Part shown: positions 24,397 through 32,154 of the stretch, piece by piece
Layout of the letters: each line of letters begins with the position of its first letter
How positions within the stretch are numbered: the stretch's first letter is position 1
NCBI GenBank assembly: GCA_910580075.1
Contig: CAJTVR010000019.1
Coordinates: forward strand, 1 to 43,295
Direction of reading: 5' to 3'
Length of the DNA: 43,295 nt
Origin: an uncultured Eubacterium sp.
GTDB taxonomy: Bacteria; Bacillota; Clostridia; Lachnospirales; Lachnospiraceae
Made by a program: the position numbers and the translations under genes
Notes under the pieces: generated by a model
What the model saw: only the letters and a program-made list of their open reading frames with translations
Database searches by the model: none
What the model was told of the DNA's origin: nothing

Positions 24397-26364
24397 ATGC
24401 AGATTAAACTAAAAGACGGAACAGTAAAGGAATATGGACAGGCCATATCTGTATATGATATTGCAAAGGATATCAGTGATGGCCTTGCGCGTGCAGCCTG
24501 TGCAGGATGCATAGACGGAGAAATCGTAGATTTAAGGACAGAAATTTCAAAAGACTGCGAGCTGAATATTATTACGGCAGACAGTCCGGAAGGTTTAAAG
24601 GTGATCCGCCATACTGCTTCACATGTAATGGCACAGGCGGTCAAACGTCTGTTTCCGCAGGCAAAGATCGCAATTGGTCCGGCAATTGAAGACGGATTTT
24701 ATTATGATTTTGACAGCGAGCCGTTCTCCCGGGAAGATCTGGATAAAATCGAAGCTGAAATGAAAAAAATAATTAAAGAAGGCCATGCAGTTACAAGATT
24801 CACGCTTCCAAGGGAAGAGGCTGCTGCCTTTATGAAAGAGCGTGAAGAGCCATACAAAGTAGAATTGATTGAAGACCTGCCAAAGGGAAGCGAAATATCA
24901 TTTTATGATCAGGGCGGTTTTGTAGATTTATGTGCTGGTCCTCATTTAATGTCTGTCAAAGGGATCAAGGCTTACAAGCTGATTTCTTCTTCGATGGCTT
25001 ACTGGAGAGGAGATGAACACAAAGCGCAGCTGCAGCGTATTTATGCAACAGCGTTTAACAAAAAAGATGAACTTGCCGCTTATCTGGAACATTTAGAGGA
25101 TATCAAAAAGCGTGACCATAATAAGCTGGGACGTGAAATGGAACTGTTTACAACCGTAGACGTAGTGGGCCAGGGCCTGCCGCTGTTTGCTCCAAAAGGA
25201 ACAAAGATGATTATGAAGCTTCAGCGCTGGATTGAAGATTTAGAGGATAACGAGTGGGGATATGTGCGTACAAGGACACCGCTGATGGCCAAAAGCGATT
25301 TGTATAAGATTTCCGGCCACTGGGATCATTATAAGGAAGGAATGTTTGTCCTGGGCGATGAAGAAACAGATAAGGAAGTATTTGCACTTCGTCCGATGAC
25401 ATGTCCTTTCCAGTATTATGTATACAAGAATACGCAGAAATCATACCGCGACCTGCCGTACCGCATGAGTGAAACGTCGACGCTGTTCCGTTCGGAAGAT
25501 TCCGGTGAAATGCACGGGCTGACGCGTGTACGCCAGTTTACCATTTCCGAAGGGCATCTGGTAATCCGCCCGGACCAGGCAGAAGAAGAATTAACAGCAT
25601 GTCTGAATCTGACCAATTATGTACTGGCTACGCTCGGACTGCAGGAAGACGTGACTTACCGCCTTTCCAAATGGGATCCGGACAACCGTGAAAAGTATCT
25701 GGGTGACGAGCAGTACTGGGAATCTGCACAGGGTGCGCTGCGCAAAATTTTAGCCGAGCAGAATCTGCCATTTGTGGAAGCAGACGGGGAAGCGGCATTT
25801 TACGGACCTAAAATCGATATACAGGCGAAAAATGTCTATGGAAAAGAAGATACCATGGTTACGATTCAGTTAGACTGTGCCATTGCTGAAAATTTTGACA
25901 TGTATTATATTGATGAAAACGGCGAGAAAATCCGTCCGTATATTATTCATAGAACATCTCTGGGATGCTATGAGCGCACGCTTGCATGGCTGATTGAAAA
26001 ATATGCCGGCAGGTTCCCGACCTGGCTGTGCCCGGAGCAGGTGCGTGTGCTTCCGATTTCGGATAAATATAACGCATATGCAGCGAAAGTAGAAGCAGAA
26101 TTAAAGAAAAACGGTATAGATGCAGCAGTTGACGGACGGTCAGAAAAAATCGGGTTTAAAATCCGTGCAGCAAGGCTTGATAAGCTGCCATACATGCTTG
26201 TTGTCGGCCAGCAGGAAGAAGCAGACGGCACAGTATCTGTACGCAGCCGTTTTGCCGGGAATGAAGGCGTTCAGCCGTTAGGAGAGTTTATTGATAAAAT
26301 CTGCCGTGAAATCCGGACAAAGGAAATCCGCACAGAACTGCCGGAAGAAGAAAAAGCAAAATAA
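24397..26364 (+). CDS. thrS: threonine--tRNA ligase
   Basis: This 655-residue class II synthetase charges tRNA-Thr with threonine using ATP. Its parts are an N-terminal TGS domain (MQIKLKDGTVKEYGQ to about 62), an editing domain with the HxxxH motif (RHTASHVMAQAVKRLFP near 72) and DLCAGPHLMSVKG, and a catalytic core. The core has the zinc-site Cys in RPMTCPFQYYV, motif 2 in YRMSETSTLFRSEDSGEMHG and motif 3 in HRTSLGCYERTLAWLIE. The anticodon-binding domain is at about 545-640 (CPEQVRVLPISDKYNAYA). Length is normal. AGGAG lies 10-14 bases before the ATG. No T-box leader, the common control of Firmicutes thrS, was seen; instead the long inverted repeat ends 37 bases upstream. Confidence 0.97.
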   Translation: MQIKLKDGTVKEYGQAISVYDIAKDISDGLARAACAGCIDGEIVDLRTEISKDCELNIITADSPEGLKVIRHTASHVMAQAVKRLFPQAKIAIGPAIEDGFYYDFDSEPFSREDLDKIEAEMKKIIKEGHAVTRFTLPREEAAAFMKEREEPYKVELIEDLPKGSEISFYDQGGFVDLCAGPHLMSVKGIKAYKLISSSMAYWRGDEHKAQLQRIYATAFNKKDELAAYLEHLEDIKKRDHNKLGREMELFTTVDVVGQGLPLFAPKGTKMIMKLQRWIEDLEDNEWGYVRTRTPLMAKSDLYKISGHWDHYKEGMFVLGDEETDKEVFALRPMTCPFQYYVYKNTQKSYRDLPYRMSETSTLFRSEDSGEMHGLTRVRQFTISEGHLVIRPDQAEEELTACLNLTNYVLATLGLQEDVTYRLSKWDPDNREKYLGDEQYWESAQGALRKILAEQNLPFVEADGEAAFYGPKIDIQAKNVYGKEDTMVTIQLDCAIAENFDMYYIDENGEKIRPYIIHRTSLGCYERTLAWLIEKYAGRFPTWLCPEQVRVLPISDKYNAYAAKVEAELKKNGIDAAVDGRSEKIGFKIRAARLDKLPYMLVVGQQEEADGTVSVRSRFAGNEGVQPLGEFIDKICREIRTKEIRTELPEEEKAK

Positions 26365-26559
26365 CAGCTGCAAACTGACAGAAGAAAAATGCAATCACAG
26401 CAGCAGCTAAAAACCGTAAAACATATTCTGACTGCCACAGATGCGCTTCCCAGAAACTGGCATATTTTACTCTGTATACTATATAAAATTTTACAAATAC
26501 TATATCTGCATTTAAATACCGGATGCCAAAGGCATTCTTATAGTAAAAGGAGGAAAATC

Positions 26560-26874
26560 ATGCCAAGATTAGACTGCAGTGTTATGAACTGCCGGTATAA
26601 CCAGGACCATGGATGTGTCAGAGACAATATCAGTGTAGGAGGGGCCATGGCGAAAAGCAGCAGTGAAACATGCTGTGACAGTTTTGAAGAAAAAAGCGGC
26701 GATTCTTTTACAAACAGCTTCAGAGAGCCGTCTTTAAAAGTAAATATCCGCTGTGAAGCAAAAAACTGCATGCATAATGACAACTGCAGCTGCCATGCAC
26801 AAAGCATTGACGTAGGCGGGTCGAATGCCTGCAAGTGTGAGCAGACAGTCTGCGGAACATTTTGTAAAGGATAA
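26560..26874 (+). CDS. DUF1540 domain protein (two Cys-rich units)
   Basis: This 104-residue cytoplasmic protein has a strong ribosome binding site (AAAAGGAGGAAAATC). I use ATG 26560; the open frame further upstream is non-coding leader. It has two DUF1540 units: LDCSVMNCRYNQDHGCVRD with SSETCCDSF, and IRCEAKNCMHNDNCSCHAQ with CKCEQTVCGTF. The repeated C-x3-N-C and late C-x-T-x-C pattern implies metal binding. The family is common in spore-forming Clostridia and its function is unknown. It follows thrS by about 195 bp, with a small palindrome (GGATGCC/GGCATTC) before its Shine-Dalgarno. Confidence 0.88.
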   Translation: MPRLDCSVMNCRYNQDHGCVRDNISVGGAMAKSSSETCCDSFEEKSGDSFTNSFREPSLKVNIRCEAKNCMHNDNCSCHAQSIDVGGSNACKCEQTVCGTFCKG

Positions 26875-26954
26875 ATAATAAAAAGGAAATAAAGATACTC
26901 AGAGACAATTTCTGTAAACAACAGGTTATGTAAAGATTGAATAAGGTACAGCTG

Positions 26955-26989
26955 CTTTCAGACAGCACAGCCAGTGTGCTGTCTGAAAG
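26955..26989. terminator. perfect 14-bp hairpin after the DUF1540 gene
   Basis: CTTTCAGACAGCAC and GTGCTGTCTGAAAG pair at all 14 positions with a 7-base loop. It lies 80 bases past the DUF1540 stop and 80 bases before the next start. A U-rich stretch (GGTTTTTCC) appears only 20 bases later, so it is either a weak terminator or a regulatory structure in the leader of the phospholipase-like gene. Confidence 0.55.
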
Positions 26990-27068
26990 TAAGGCGTTTC
27001 GGTTTTTCCGGTACAAACCAGGAAAGACTAAACGCACAGATAAAAAGGAAAAGGGGGCATGTTTTAAA

Positions 27069-27632
27069 GTGAGGAAGAAATCACATATTACGCTGGCAAA
27101 ATACCTGGTGAAAGAATCCAGGGACAAAGATTTGAAAAAGCATAAATACGCATTTTATCTGGGCAGTGTACTGCCGGATATTAAACCGTCATTTATTTAC
27201 AGACGTCATGAAATGACAGGAACGTTTCCGCAATGGCAGAAGCGCATCTGGGATCTTGCTAAATTAAAAGATGAGGAAATGCACAAAAGCAGTTCGAAGT
27301 ATTACAGACATCTGGGTGAAGTATCGCATTATCTGGCAGATTATTTTACATTTCCGCATAATGGCAAGTTCACAGGAGGTTTCCGTGAACACTGTTCTTA
27401 TGAAGAAGACCTCAAAAAGAAGCTGCGCCAGCATATATTAAGCGGCAAAGCGGCCAGCCGTAAGAAAAAGTATATCGAATTTGCAGCTCCTGAGGCTTTG
27501 TTTGATTTTGTCAAAAAAACGCATCAGGATTATCTGGCCCAGCAGAATACAGTAGAAGATGATATTGCCCATATTGTGCCTATAAACAGCCAGGTTTTAA
27601 AGAGTATTACACATTTTCGGAAACGGGCTTAG
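27069..27632 (+). CDS. zinc-dependent phospholipase C-like protein
   Basis: This 187-residue protein resembles the zinc-dependent phospholipase C family. It has RKKSHITLAKYLVKESRD, FYLGSVLPDIKPSFIYRRHEM, YRHLGEVSHYLADYFTFPHN and FRGEH-like FREHCSYE. His and Asp in SHIT, LPD, RRHE, GEVSHYLAD and FPHN are the expected metal ligands. Unlike secreted alpha-toxin-type enzymes it has no signal peptide, so it acts in the cytoplasm or is a non-toxin homologue; many Lachnospiraceae carry such short versions. GTG 27069 is my start (AAGGGGGC 12-15 bases upstream); an upstream frame from 26937 would include the hairpin and is unlikely. Confidence 0.8.
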   Translation: MRKKSHITLAKYLVKESRDKDLKKHKYAFYLGSVLPDIKPSFIYRRHEMTGTFPQWQKRIWDLAKLKDEEMHKSSSKYYRHLGEVSHYLADYFTFPHNGKFTGGFREHCSYEEDLKKKLRQHILSGKAASRKKKYIEFAAPEALFDFVKKTHQDYLAQQNTVEDDIAHIVPINSQVLKSITHFRKRA

Positions 27633-27660
27633 GCAGGTTTTCTGACCGTTTTCGAAAAAA

Positions 27661-27717
27661 GTGTCGAAGGTTGTCGATGTGAAATAATTGACATTTTTTG
27701 TAGAATAATAGTAAAAT
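27661..27717 (+). promoter_or_regulatory. promoter of the spo0E-like gene with two Spo0A-box-like sequences
   Basis: TTGACA (27688-27693) and TAAAAT (27712-27717) are 18 bases apart. Immediately upstream lie GTGTCGAA (27661-27668) and TTGTCGAT (27671-27678), each one base from the Spo0A box TTGTCGAA and ten bases apart on the same strand. The placement, just before the -35, fits activation or repression by Spo0A. Confidence 0.6.
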
Positions 27718-27767
27718 AAGGTTGCCACAATTAAATTGGCTTATACATAAAACGGAGTGGTGATAAG

Positions 27768-27932
27768 ATGAATCAGCAAAGTACATTAAAGACAGAGATT
27801 GAATCTCTGCGAAAAAAATTGAATGAGGCAGCAGCCCGGGACCTGAATTCAGAAGAATGCTTCCGCCTTAGCCTGAAACTGGATGCAGCGCTGGAGAAAT
27901 ATTACAGCGCGGGTAAAATAACGCCGCTATAA
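27768..27932 (+). CDS. Spo0E-family aspartyl-phosphate phosphatase
   Basis: This 54-residue protein is too short for most gene callers. It reads MNQQSTLKTEIESLRKKLN, then LNSEECFRLSLKLDAALEKYY, a two-helix hairpin with the family signature in which S-x-x-LD and the closing YY pair are conserved (SLKLD here, SQELD in Bacillus Spo0E). Spo0E-like proteins dephosphorylate Spo0A~P and so restrain sporulation. The ribosome binding site is GGAGTGGTG. The upstream pair of Spo0A-box-like sites suggests a feedback loop, and a strong terminator follows. In Clostridia the family's exact target is less tested than in Bacillus. Confidence 0.8.
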   Translation: MNQQSTLKTEIESLRKKLNEAAARDLNSEECFRLSLKLDAALEKYYSAGKITPL

Positions 27933-27980
27933 GCCAGAAAAGACGGGATGATATCGGGGGGTTTTTCAAATTACCCGAGA

Positions 27981-28017
27981 AAAGAAAGAACAGCTTTCAG
28001 CCGTTCTTTCTTTTTTT
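27981..28017 (+). terminator. rho-independent terminator after the spo0E-like gene
   Basis: AAAGAAAGAAC (27981-27991) pairs with GTTCTTTCTTT (28003-28013) and continues into T residues to 28017. It separates this gene from the dcw operon. Confidence 0.85.
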
Positions 28018-28027
28018 AGAAAAATAC

Positions 28028-28056
28028 TTGTCAAACAGGACAAAGAAGGTTATGAT
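28028..28056 (+). promoter_or_regulatory. main sigma-A promoter of the dcw operon
   Basis: TTGTCA (28028-28033) and TATGAT (28051-28056) are exactly 17 bases apart. Transcription would start just before the MraZ-box-like repeats. Confidence 0.75.
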
Positions 28057-28068
28057 ATTTTCATAGAC

Positions 28069-28098
28069 GTGGAGGAAAGTGGTTGAGAGTGGCATAAA
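28069..28098 (+). promoter_or_regulatory. putative MraZ operator: three 10-bp direct repeats
   Basis: GTGG recurs at 28069, 28079 and 28089, giving GTGGAGGAAA, GTGGTTGAGA and GTGGCATAAA. Three short G-rich words at a 10-bp period just after the promoter are the known layout of MraZ boxes (TGGGN repeats in E. coli, GTG-type repeats in mollicutes). This would allow MraZ to control its own operon. A fourth GTGG at 28110 is off phase. Confidence 0.65.
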
Positions 28099-28156
28099 AA
28101 GCACACAGTGTGGCGGATAATGGCTGCAGTCAGATCAACTGCAGAGGGTATGTGCG

Positions 28157-28588
28157 ATGTTCATGGGTGAATACAATCATACAATCGATGCGAAGGGCAG
28201 GCTGATTGTTCCAGCTAAGTTCAGAGAAAAACTTGGAGATGAATTTGTTGTGACAAAAGGGCTTGATGACTGTCTGTTTGTTTATCCGTTAGAAGAGTGG
28301 GCGCATATTGAAGAAGCGTTTCGAAAGGTTCCGCTGACGAATAAAAAAGCAAGAGATTTTGTGAGGTTTTTTTTCGCCGGAGCAGCCAGCTGTGAAGCCG
28401 ATAAGCAGGGAAGAATCCTTCTGCCGCCAAATCTCAGAGCTTACGCTGGTCTTGAAAAAGAAATTGTATCTGCGGGTGTTTTAAACCGCGTGGAAATCTG
28501 GGACAAGGAGAAATGGGAGCGAAGCAGTGACATCGCAGATATGGATGGAATTGCGGATTACATGGCTGAATTAGGCGTCAGTATTTAA
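28157..28588 (+). CDS. mraZ: transcriptional regulator MraZ
   Basis: This 143-residue protein has two AbrB-like SpoVT folds, each with its DxxGR signature: IDAKGRLIVPAKFREKLGDE (residues 10-29) and CEADKQGRILLPPNLRAYAG. It is the conserved first gene of the dcw cluster, a ring-forming DNA-binding repressor of the operon. MFMGEYNHTIDAKGR is the canonical start, with GAGGG upstream. The long leader (100 bases) holds the three GTGG repeats that are its likely binding site. rsmH follows after 21 bases. Confidence 0.96.
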   Translation: MFMGEYNHTIDAKGRLIVPAKFREKLGDEFVVTKGLDDCLFVYPLEEWAHIEEAFRKVPLTNKKARDFVRFFFAGAASCEADKQGRILLPPNLRAYAGLEKEIVSAGVLNRVEIWDKEKWERSSDIADMDGIADYMAELGVSI

Positions 28589-28609
28589 GCATCCTGAGTA
28601 ATCAAACGA

Positions 28610-29551
28610 ATGGAATTTAATCATCTTCCGGTACTGCTTAACGAAACAGTCAGTCAGTTAAATATAAAGCCTGACGGAATTTATGTGGATGGGACTTTAG
28701 GGGGAGGGGGACATGCTTATGAAGTGGCAGGACGTTTGTCAGATAAAGGAAGACTCATCGGCATGGACCAGGATGCAGATGCCATACAGGCAGCCAGTGT
28801 GCGGTTAAAGGAGTTTGAAGACCGTATTACAATTGTCCGCAGTAATTATGCAGACATGCCGGGACAGCTTCGAAAACTTGGCATTGAAAAAGCGGATGGC
28901 ATTCTTCTGGACTTAGGCGTATCGTCATTTCAGCTCGATACACCGGCCCGCGGGTTTTCTTACCGGGATGAAGATGCACCGTTAGACATGCGCATGGATG
29001 ACAGACAGCAGCTAACAGCAAAAGATATCGTGAATGAGTATAGTGAGAAGGAGCTCTTTCGTTTAATTCGCGATTTTGGAGAAGACAAATTTGCGAAAAA
29101 TATTGCAAAGCACATCGTAAATACAAGAAGAGAAAAAGAGATTCTTACAGCCGGGGAGCTGTGCGCGGTCATCCGCGGTGCAATTCCCATGAAGGTGCAA
29201 AAGAATGGCGGACATCCGGCAAAACGGACGTTCCAGGCAATCCGCATAGAGTTAAACCGCGAACTGGAAGTGTTACAAGACAGCCTGGATGGCATGATTG
29301 ACCTTTTGAATGACGGCGGACGGATTTGTGTGATTACGTTTCATTCTTTAGAAGACCGTATTGTAAAAACGATCTTTAAAAAGAATGAAAATCCATGCAT
29401 ATGTCCTGCAAATTTTCCGGTCTGCACATGCGGCAGGGTTACAAAAGGAAGAGCCTTAAAAAAGCCGGTTGTACCAGGTGAGGAAGAATTGAATAATAAT
29501 AAACGTTCAAAAAGCGCTAAGCTTAGAGTGTTTGAACGGAAGGAGCAGTAA
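28610..29551 (+). CDS. rsmH: 16S rRNA (cytosine-1402-N4)-methyltransferase
   Basis: This 313-residue SAM-dependent methyltransferase, formerly MraW, modifies C1402 of 16S rRNA with RsmI. Visible motifs are HLPVLLNETVSQLNIKPDG, YVDGTLGGGGHAYEVAGRL (SAM-binding), GMDQDADAI, LLDLGVSSFQLDTPARGFSY, the conserved DMRMD, and near the end FHSLEDRIVKTIFKK and SAKLRVFERKE. Length is typical. The ribosome binding site before ATG 28610 is weak, so translation may be coupled to mraZ. It precedes ftsL by only a few bases. Confidence 0.97.
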   Translation: MEFNHLPVLLNETVSQLNIKPDGIYVDGTLGGGGHAYEVAGRLSDKGRLIGMDQDADAIQAASVRLKEFEDRITIVRSNYADMPGQLRKLGIEKADGILLDLGVSSFQLDTPARGFSYRDEDAPLDMRMDDRQQLTAKDIVNEYSEKELFRLIRDFGEDKFAKNIAKHIVNTRREKEILTAGELCAVIRGAIPMKVQKNGGHPAKRTFQAIRIELNRELEVLQDSLDGMIDLLNDGGRICVITFHSLEDRIVKTIFKKNENPCICPANFPVCTCGRVTKGRALKKPVVPGEEELNNNKRSKSAKLRVFERKEQ

Positions 29552-29555
29552 AAGA

Positions 29556-30047
29556 ATGAGCAGACAGAAAGAGCAGAGACATTATCAGATCCATACGTAT
29601 GAGGATGGCAATACAGTCCGGCGCTTAGAAGCTGCACCAGATTATCACGAGGAACGCAGAAAAAGAAAAGAAGAAAGGCAGATATCAGAACAAAAGAGAA
29701 GACGCAGACGGGCGGCAAGAAGAAACAGGGAACGTGCACTGAAAATGAGTGCCGGTTATGTCGCGTTTTTATCGGCATGTGTCGTGGCAGTAGTGTTTAC
29801 ATCCGTAGCGTATGTGCACCTGCAGTCGGATATTATCATCCGACAGAGAGCGATTGAAAAGCTGGAGGAAGAAATTTCTGCCATGCAGCTCGAAAATGAT
29901 GCAGCCTATAAAAGGATTACATCCTCTATTGATTTGAAAGCTGTCAAAAAACAGGCGAAAAAATTAGGAATGAGATATCCTTCTGAAAATCAGATTGTTT
30001 ACTATACGATTGATAATGCAGACTATATGACGCAGTATGCTGAATGA
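29556..30047 (+). CDS. ftsL: cell division protein FtsL
   Basis: This 163-residue bitopic protein is recognised by position and architecture. It has a basic cytoplasmic N-terminus with a run of Lys/Arg (about residues 35-65), one membrane segment (YVAFLSACVVAVVFTSVAYV), and an extracellular leucine-zipper-like coiled coil (IEKLEEEISAMQLENDAAYKR). It ends AKKLGMRYPSENQIVYY, the usual FtsL/DivIC C-terminal motif. FtsL joins FtsQ/DivIB and FtsB/DivIC in activating septal synthesis by FtsW and FtsI. ATG 29556 has AAGGAG eleven bases upstream; a TTG at 29532 overlaps rsmH and is less likely. The extended basic N-terminus is longer than in Bacillus. Confidence 0.85.
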   Translation: MSRQKEQRHYQIHTYEDGNTVRRLEAAPDYHEERRKRKEERQISEQKRRRRRAARRNRERALKMSAGYVAFLSACVVAVVFTSVAYVHLQSDIIIRQRAIEKLEEEISAMQLENDAAYKRITSSIDLKAVKKQAKKLGMRYPSENQIVYYTIDNADYMTQYAE

Positions 30048-30094
30048 TATCTAAATAAAGCAGCGAATATATAAAAGCAACAGAAAGGCAGAAT

Positions 30095-32083
30095 ATGGCA
30101 TCAGCAGGAAGACCACGGAGAAGGCGGCGCAAGAAAGCGCCTGACCGCAAATGGATCAGGTTAAGCCGCAGGAATCATCTGAAGATGATGACAGTATTTT
30201 TCTTTATTGTTGTCTCACTGGCAGTCGTAATGGGGCGTGTGATGTATATTGAGCATACAAGCGGCCAGAAATACCAGAAAATTGTACTGGCAAATGCAAA
30301 TTATGACAGTGTGACGATTCCTTACCGCAGAGGAGATATTTTAGACTGTAACGGCATCGAACTGGCTACAAGCCTGGATGTATATAATCTGATTCTGGAT
30401 GCATCGGTATTAACGTCAAAAGAAGATTATTTAGAGCCGACTATGAAGGCGCTTATGGAAAGTTTTCCGGATATACTTTCAGAAACACAGATACGCACAT
30501 TTATCAGCGAAAATCCCAAAAACCGTTATAAAGTACTGGCAAAAAGACTACCATATGATGAGATTCAGGTTTTTTTAGACAAACAGAATGATAAAGATTC
30601 TAAAAAAGCCCGGAATATAAAGGGGATCTGGTTCGAAAAAGAATACCAGCGCAATTATCCGTATAAGTCATTAGCAAGTTTTGTCATTGGTTTTACAACA
30701 TCAGGAAATGTCGGAATGGCAGGACTTGAGAATTACTACAACAGCACGTTAAACGGCACAAACGGCAGGCAGTATGGCTATCTGAATTCTGATAGTTCCA
30801 TGGAAAAAACGATTAAGAATGCAGTGAACGGGAACAATATTGTTACGACTATTGATATGAATATCCAGTCTGTTGTCGAAGCAAAGATGAAAGAGTTCAG
30901 CATGGCTTACAAAGATGAAGCCAGGCCTGGAAACGGTGCAGAAAAAATCGGTGTCATTATTGAAGACCCTAATACAGGAGAAATACGGGCAATGGCAGCA
31001 TTTCCAGACTACGACCTGTCCGACCCGCGTTCTTTGGATGAATACTATACAAAAGAAGAAATTGAAAAAATGAGCGATGATGACAAATCAGACGCACTGA
31101 ACGGGATCTGGCGCAATTTCTGTATCAGCGATACGTTTGAACCAGGATCTACGCAAAAGCCGTTAACAATTGCAGCCGGATTAGATATCGGCAAGCTGTC
31201 AGGAAAAGAAACATTTGAATGCGACGGGTTTGAAATGATTGCAGACCGTACGATGCGCTGTGTAAACAGAAACGGCCATGGTACGGAAACGCTGCAGAAA
31301 GCGCTGATGGATTCCTGCAATGACACGCTGATGCAGGTAGTACGCCGGATCGGAAAAGACAGTTTTGCAGAATACCAGAGTATTTTCGGCATGGGATATC
31401 GGACGAATATTGACCTGCCAGGCGAAGCAAGGACGGATACGCTGGTGCGTAATGCACAGCAGATGTCTTCGGTTGACCTTGCCAGCGCATCATTCGGGCA
31501 GAATTTTAACTGTACGATGATACAGATGATCAGCGCATTCAGTTCAGTGATAAATGGAGGCAGTTATTACAGGCCGCATCTGGTATCCAGGATTACGGAC
31601 GAAAACGGAAACCTGGTAGAAGAAATCAAACCGGAACTGCTAAAGCAGACGGTGTCAAAAGAAACAAGTGATAAAATCAAAGAATATTTATTTGCGACTG
31701 TCAGCGAAGGCACGGCCGGTGTTGCAAAAGTACCGGGATATTCCATGGGCGGCAAGACGGGTACAGCAGAGAAACTTCCGCGTGAGGATAAAAATTATGT
31801 GGTATCCTTTATCGGCTACCTGCCGCAGGAAAATCCGCAGCTGGTTATTTACGCAGTTATTGATACGCCGAATCAGCCGACAGAGGGAGAAGCCCAGGCT
31901 CACAGCACGTTCGCCCAGAATCTGGTGAGGGAGATTTTGGAAGAGATCCTTCCGTATATGAATATTTACAAAGATGAAGAACCAGGCAAAGATGCCTTAA
32001 AGAAAAAAGATACCAATATGTACACTGCAATTTCCGGCTATGAGGCAAAAGCAGCATTGGGTGAGTCAGTAAAATACAATTGA
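30095..32083 (+). CDS. class B penicillin-binding protein (FtsI/PbpB-like)
   Basis: This 662-residue septal transpeptidase has a very basic N-terminus (GRPRRRRRKKAP) and one membrane anchor (MMTVFFFIVVSLAVVMG). The PBP dimerisation domain has IPYRRGDILDCNGIELATS, and FVIGFTTSGNVGMAGLE leads to the transpeptidase. Active-site motifs are STQK in FEPGSTQKPLT (nucleophile Ser), SCN in MDSCNDTL, and KTGT in GGKTGTAEK. It lacks PASTA domains. Given its place right after ftsL it is probably the vegetative division enzyme that crosslinks septal peptidoglycan with FtsW. GAAAGG precedes the ATG. The first of two PBPs in the cluster corresponds to pbpB of Bacillus. Confidence 0.92.
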   Translation: MASAGRPRRRRRKKAPDRKWIRLSRRNHLKMMTVFFFIVVSLAVVMGRVMYIEHTSGQKYQKIVLANANYDSVTIPYRRGDILDCNGIELATSLDVYNLILDASVLTSKEDYLEPTMKALMESFPDILSETQIRTFISENPKNRYKVLAKRLPYDEIQVFLDKQNDKDSKKARNIKGIWFEKEYQRNYPYKSLASFVIGFTTSGNVGMAGLENYYNSTLNGTNGRQYGYLNSDSSMEKTIKNAVNGNNIVTTIDMNIQSVVEAKMKEFSMAYKDEARPGNGAEKIGVIIEDPNTGEIRAMAAFPDYDLSDPRSLDEYYTKEEIEKMSDDDKSDALNGIWRNFCISDTFEPGSTQKPLTIAAGLDIGKLSGKETFECDGFEMIADRTMRCVNRNGHGTETLQKALMDSCNDTLMQVVRRIGKDSFAEYQSIFGMGYRTNIDLPGEARTDTLVRNAQQMSSVDLASASFGQNFNCTMIQMISAFSSVINGGSYYRPHLVSRITDENGNLVEEIKPELLKQTVSKETSDKIKEYLFATVSEGTAGVAKVPGYSMGGKTGTAEKLPREDKNYVVSFIGYLPQENPQLVIYAVIDTPNQPTEGEAQAHSTFAQNLVREILEEILPYMNIYKDEEPGKDALKKKDTNMYTAISGYEAKAALGESVKYN

Positions 32084-32101
32084 TACCGGTAAAAAATACA
32101 T

Positions 32102-32148
32102 AACCTCATAATTGCAGAATAAGCTATATTAACTGCTATTATGAGGTT
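32102..32148 (+). promoter_or_regulatory. hairpin covering the ribosome binding site of the second PBP
   Basis: AACCTCATAATTGCAG (32102-32117) and CTGCTATTATGAGGTT (32133-32148) pair at 15 of 16 positions. The right arm contains TGAGG, the only Shine-Dalgarno-like sequence before ATG 32155, followed by TGTTTT. The structure could act as an RNA switch, reduce translation, or attenuate transcription between the two PBP genes. Confidence 0.65.
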
Positions 32149-32154
32149 TGTTTT

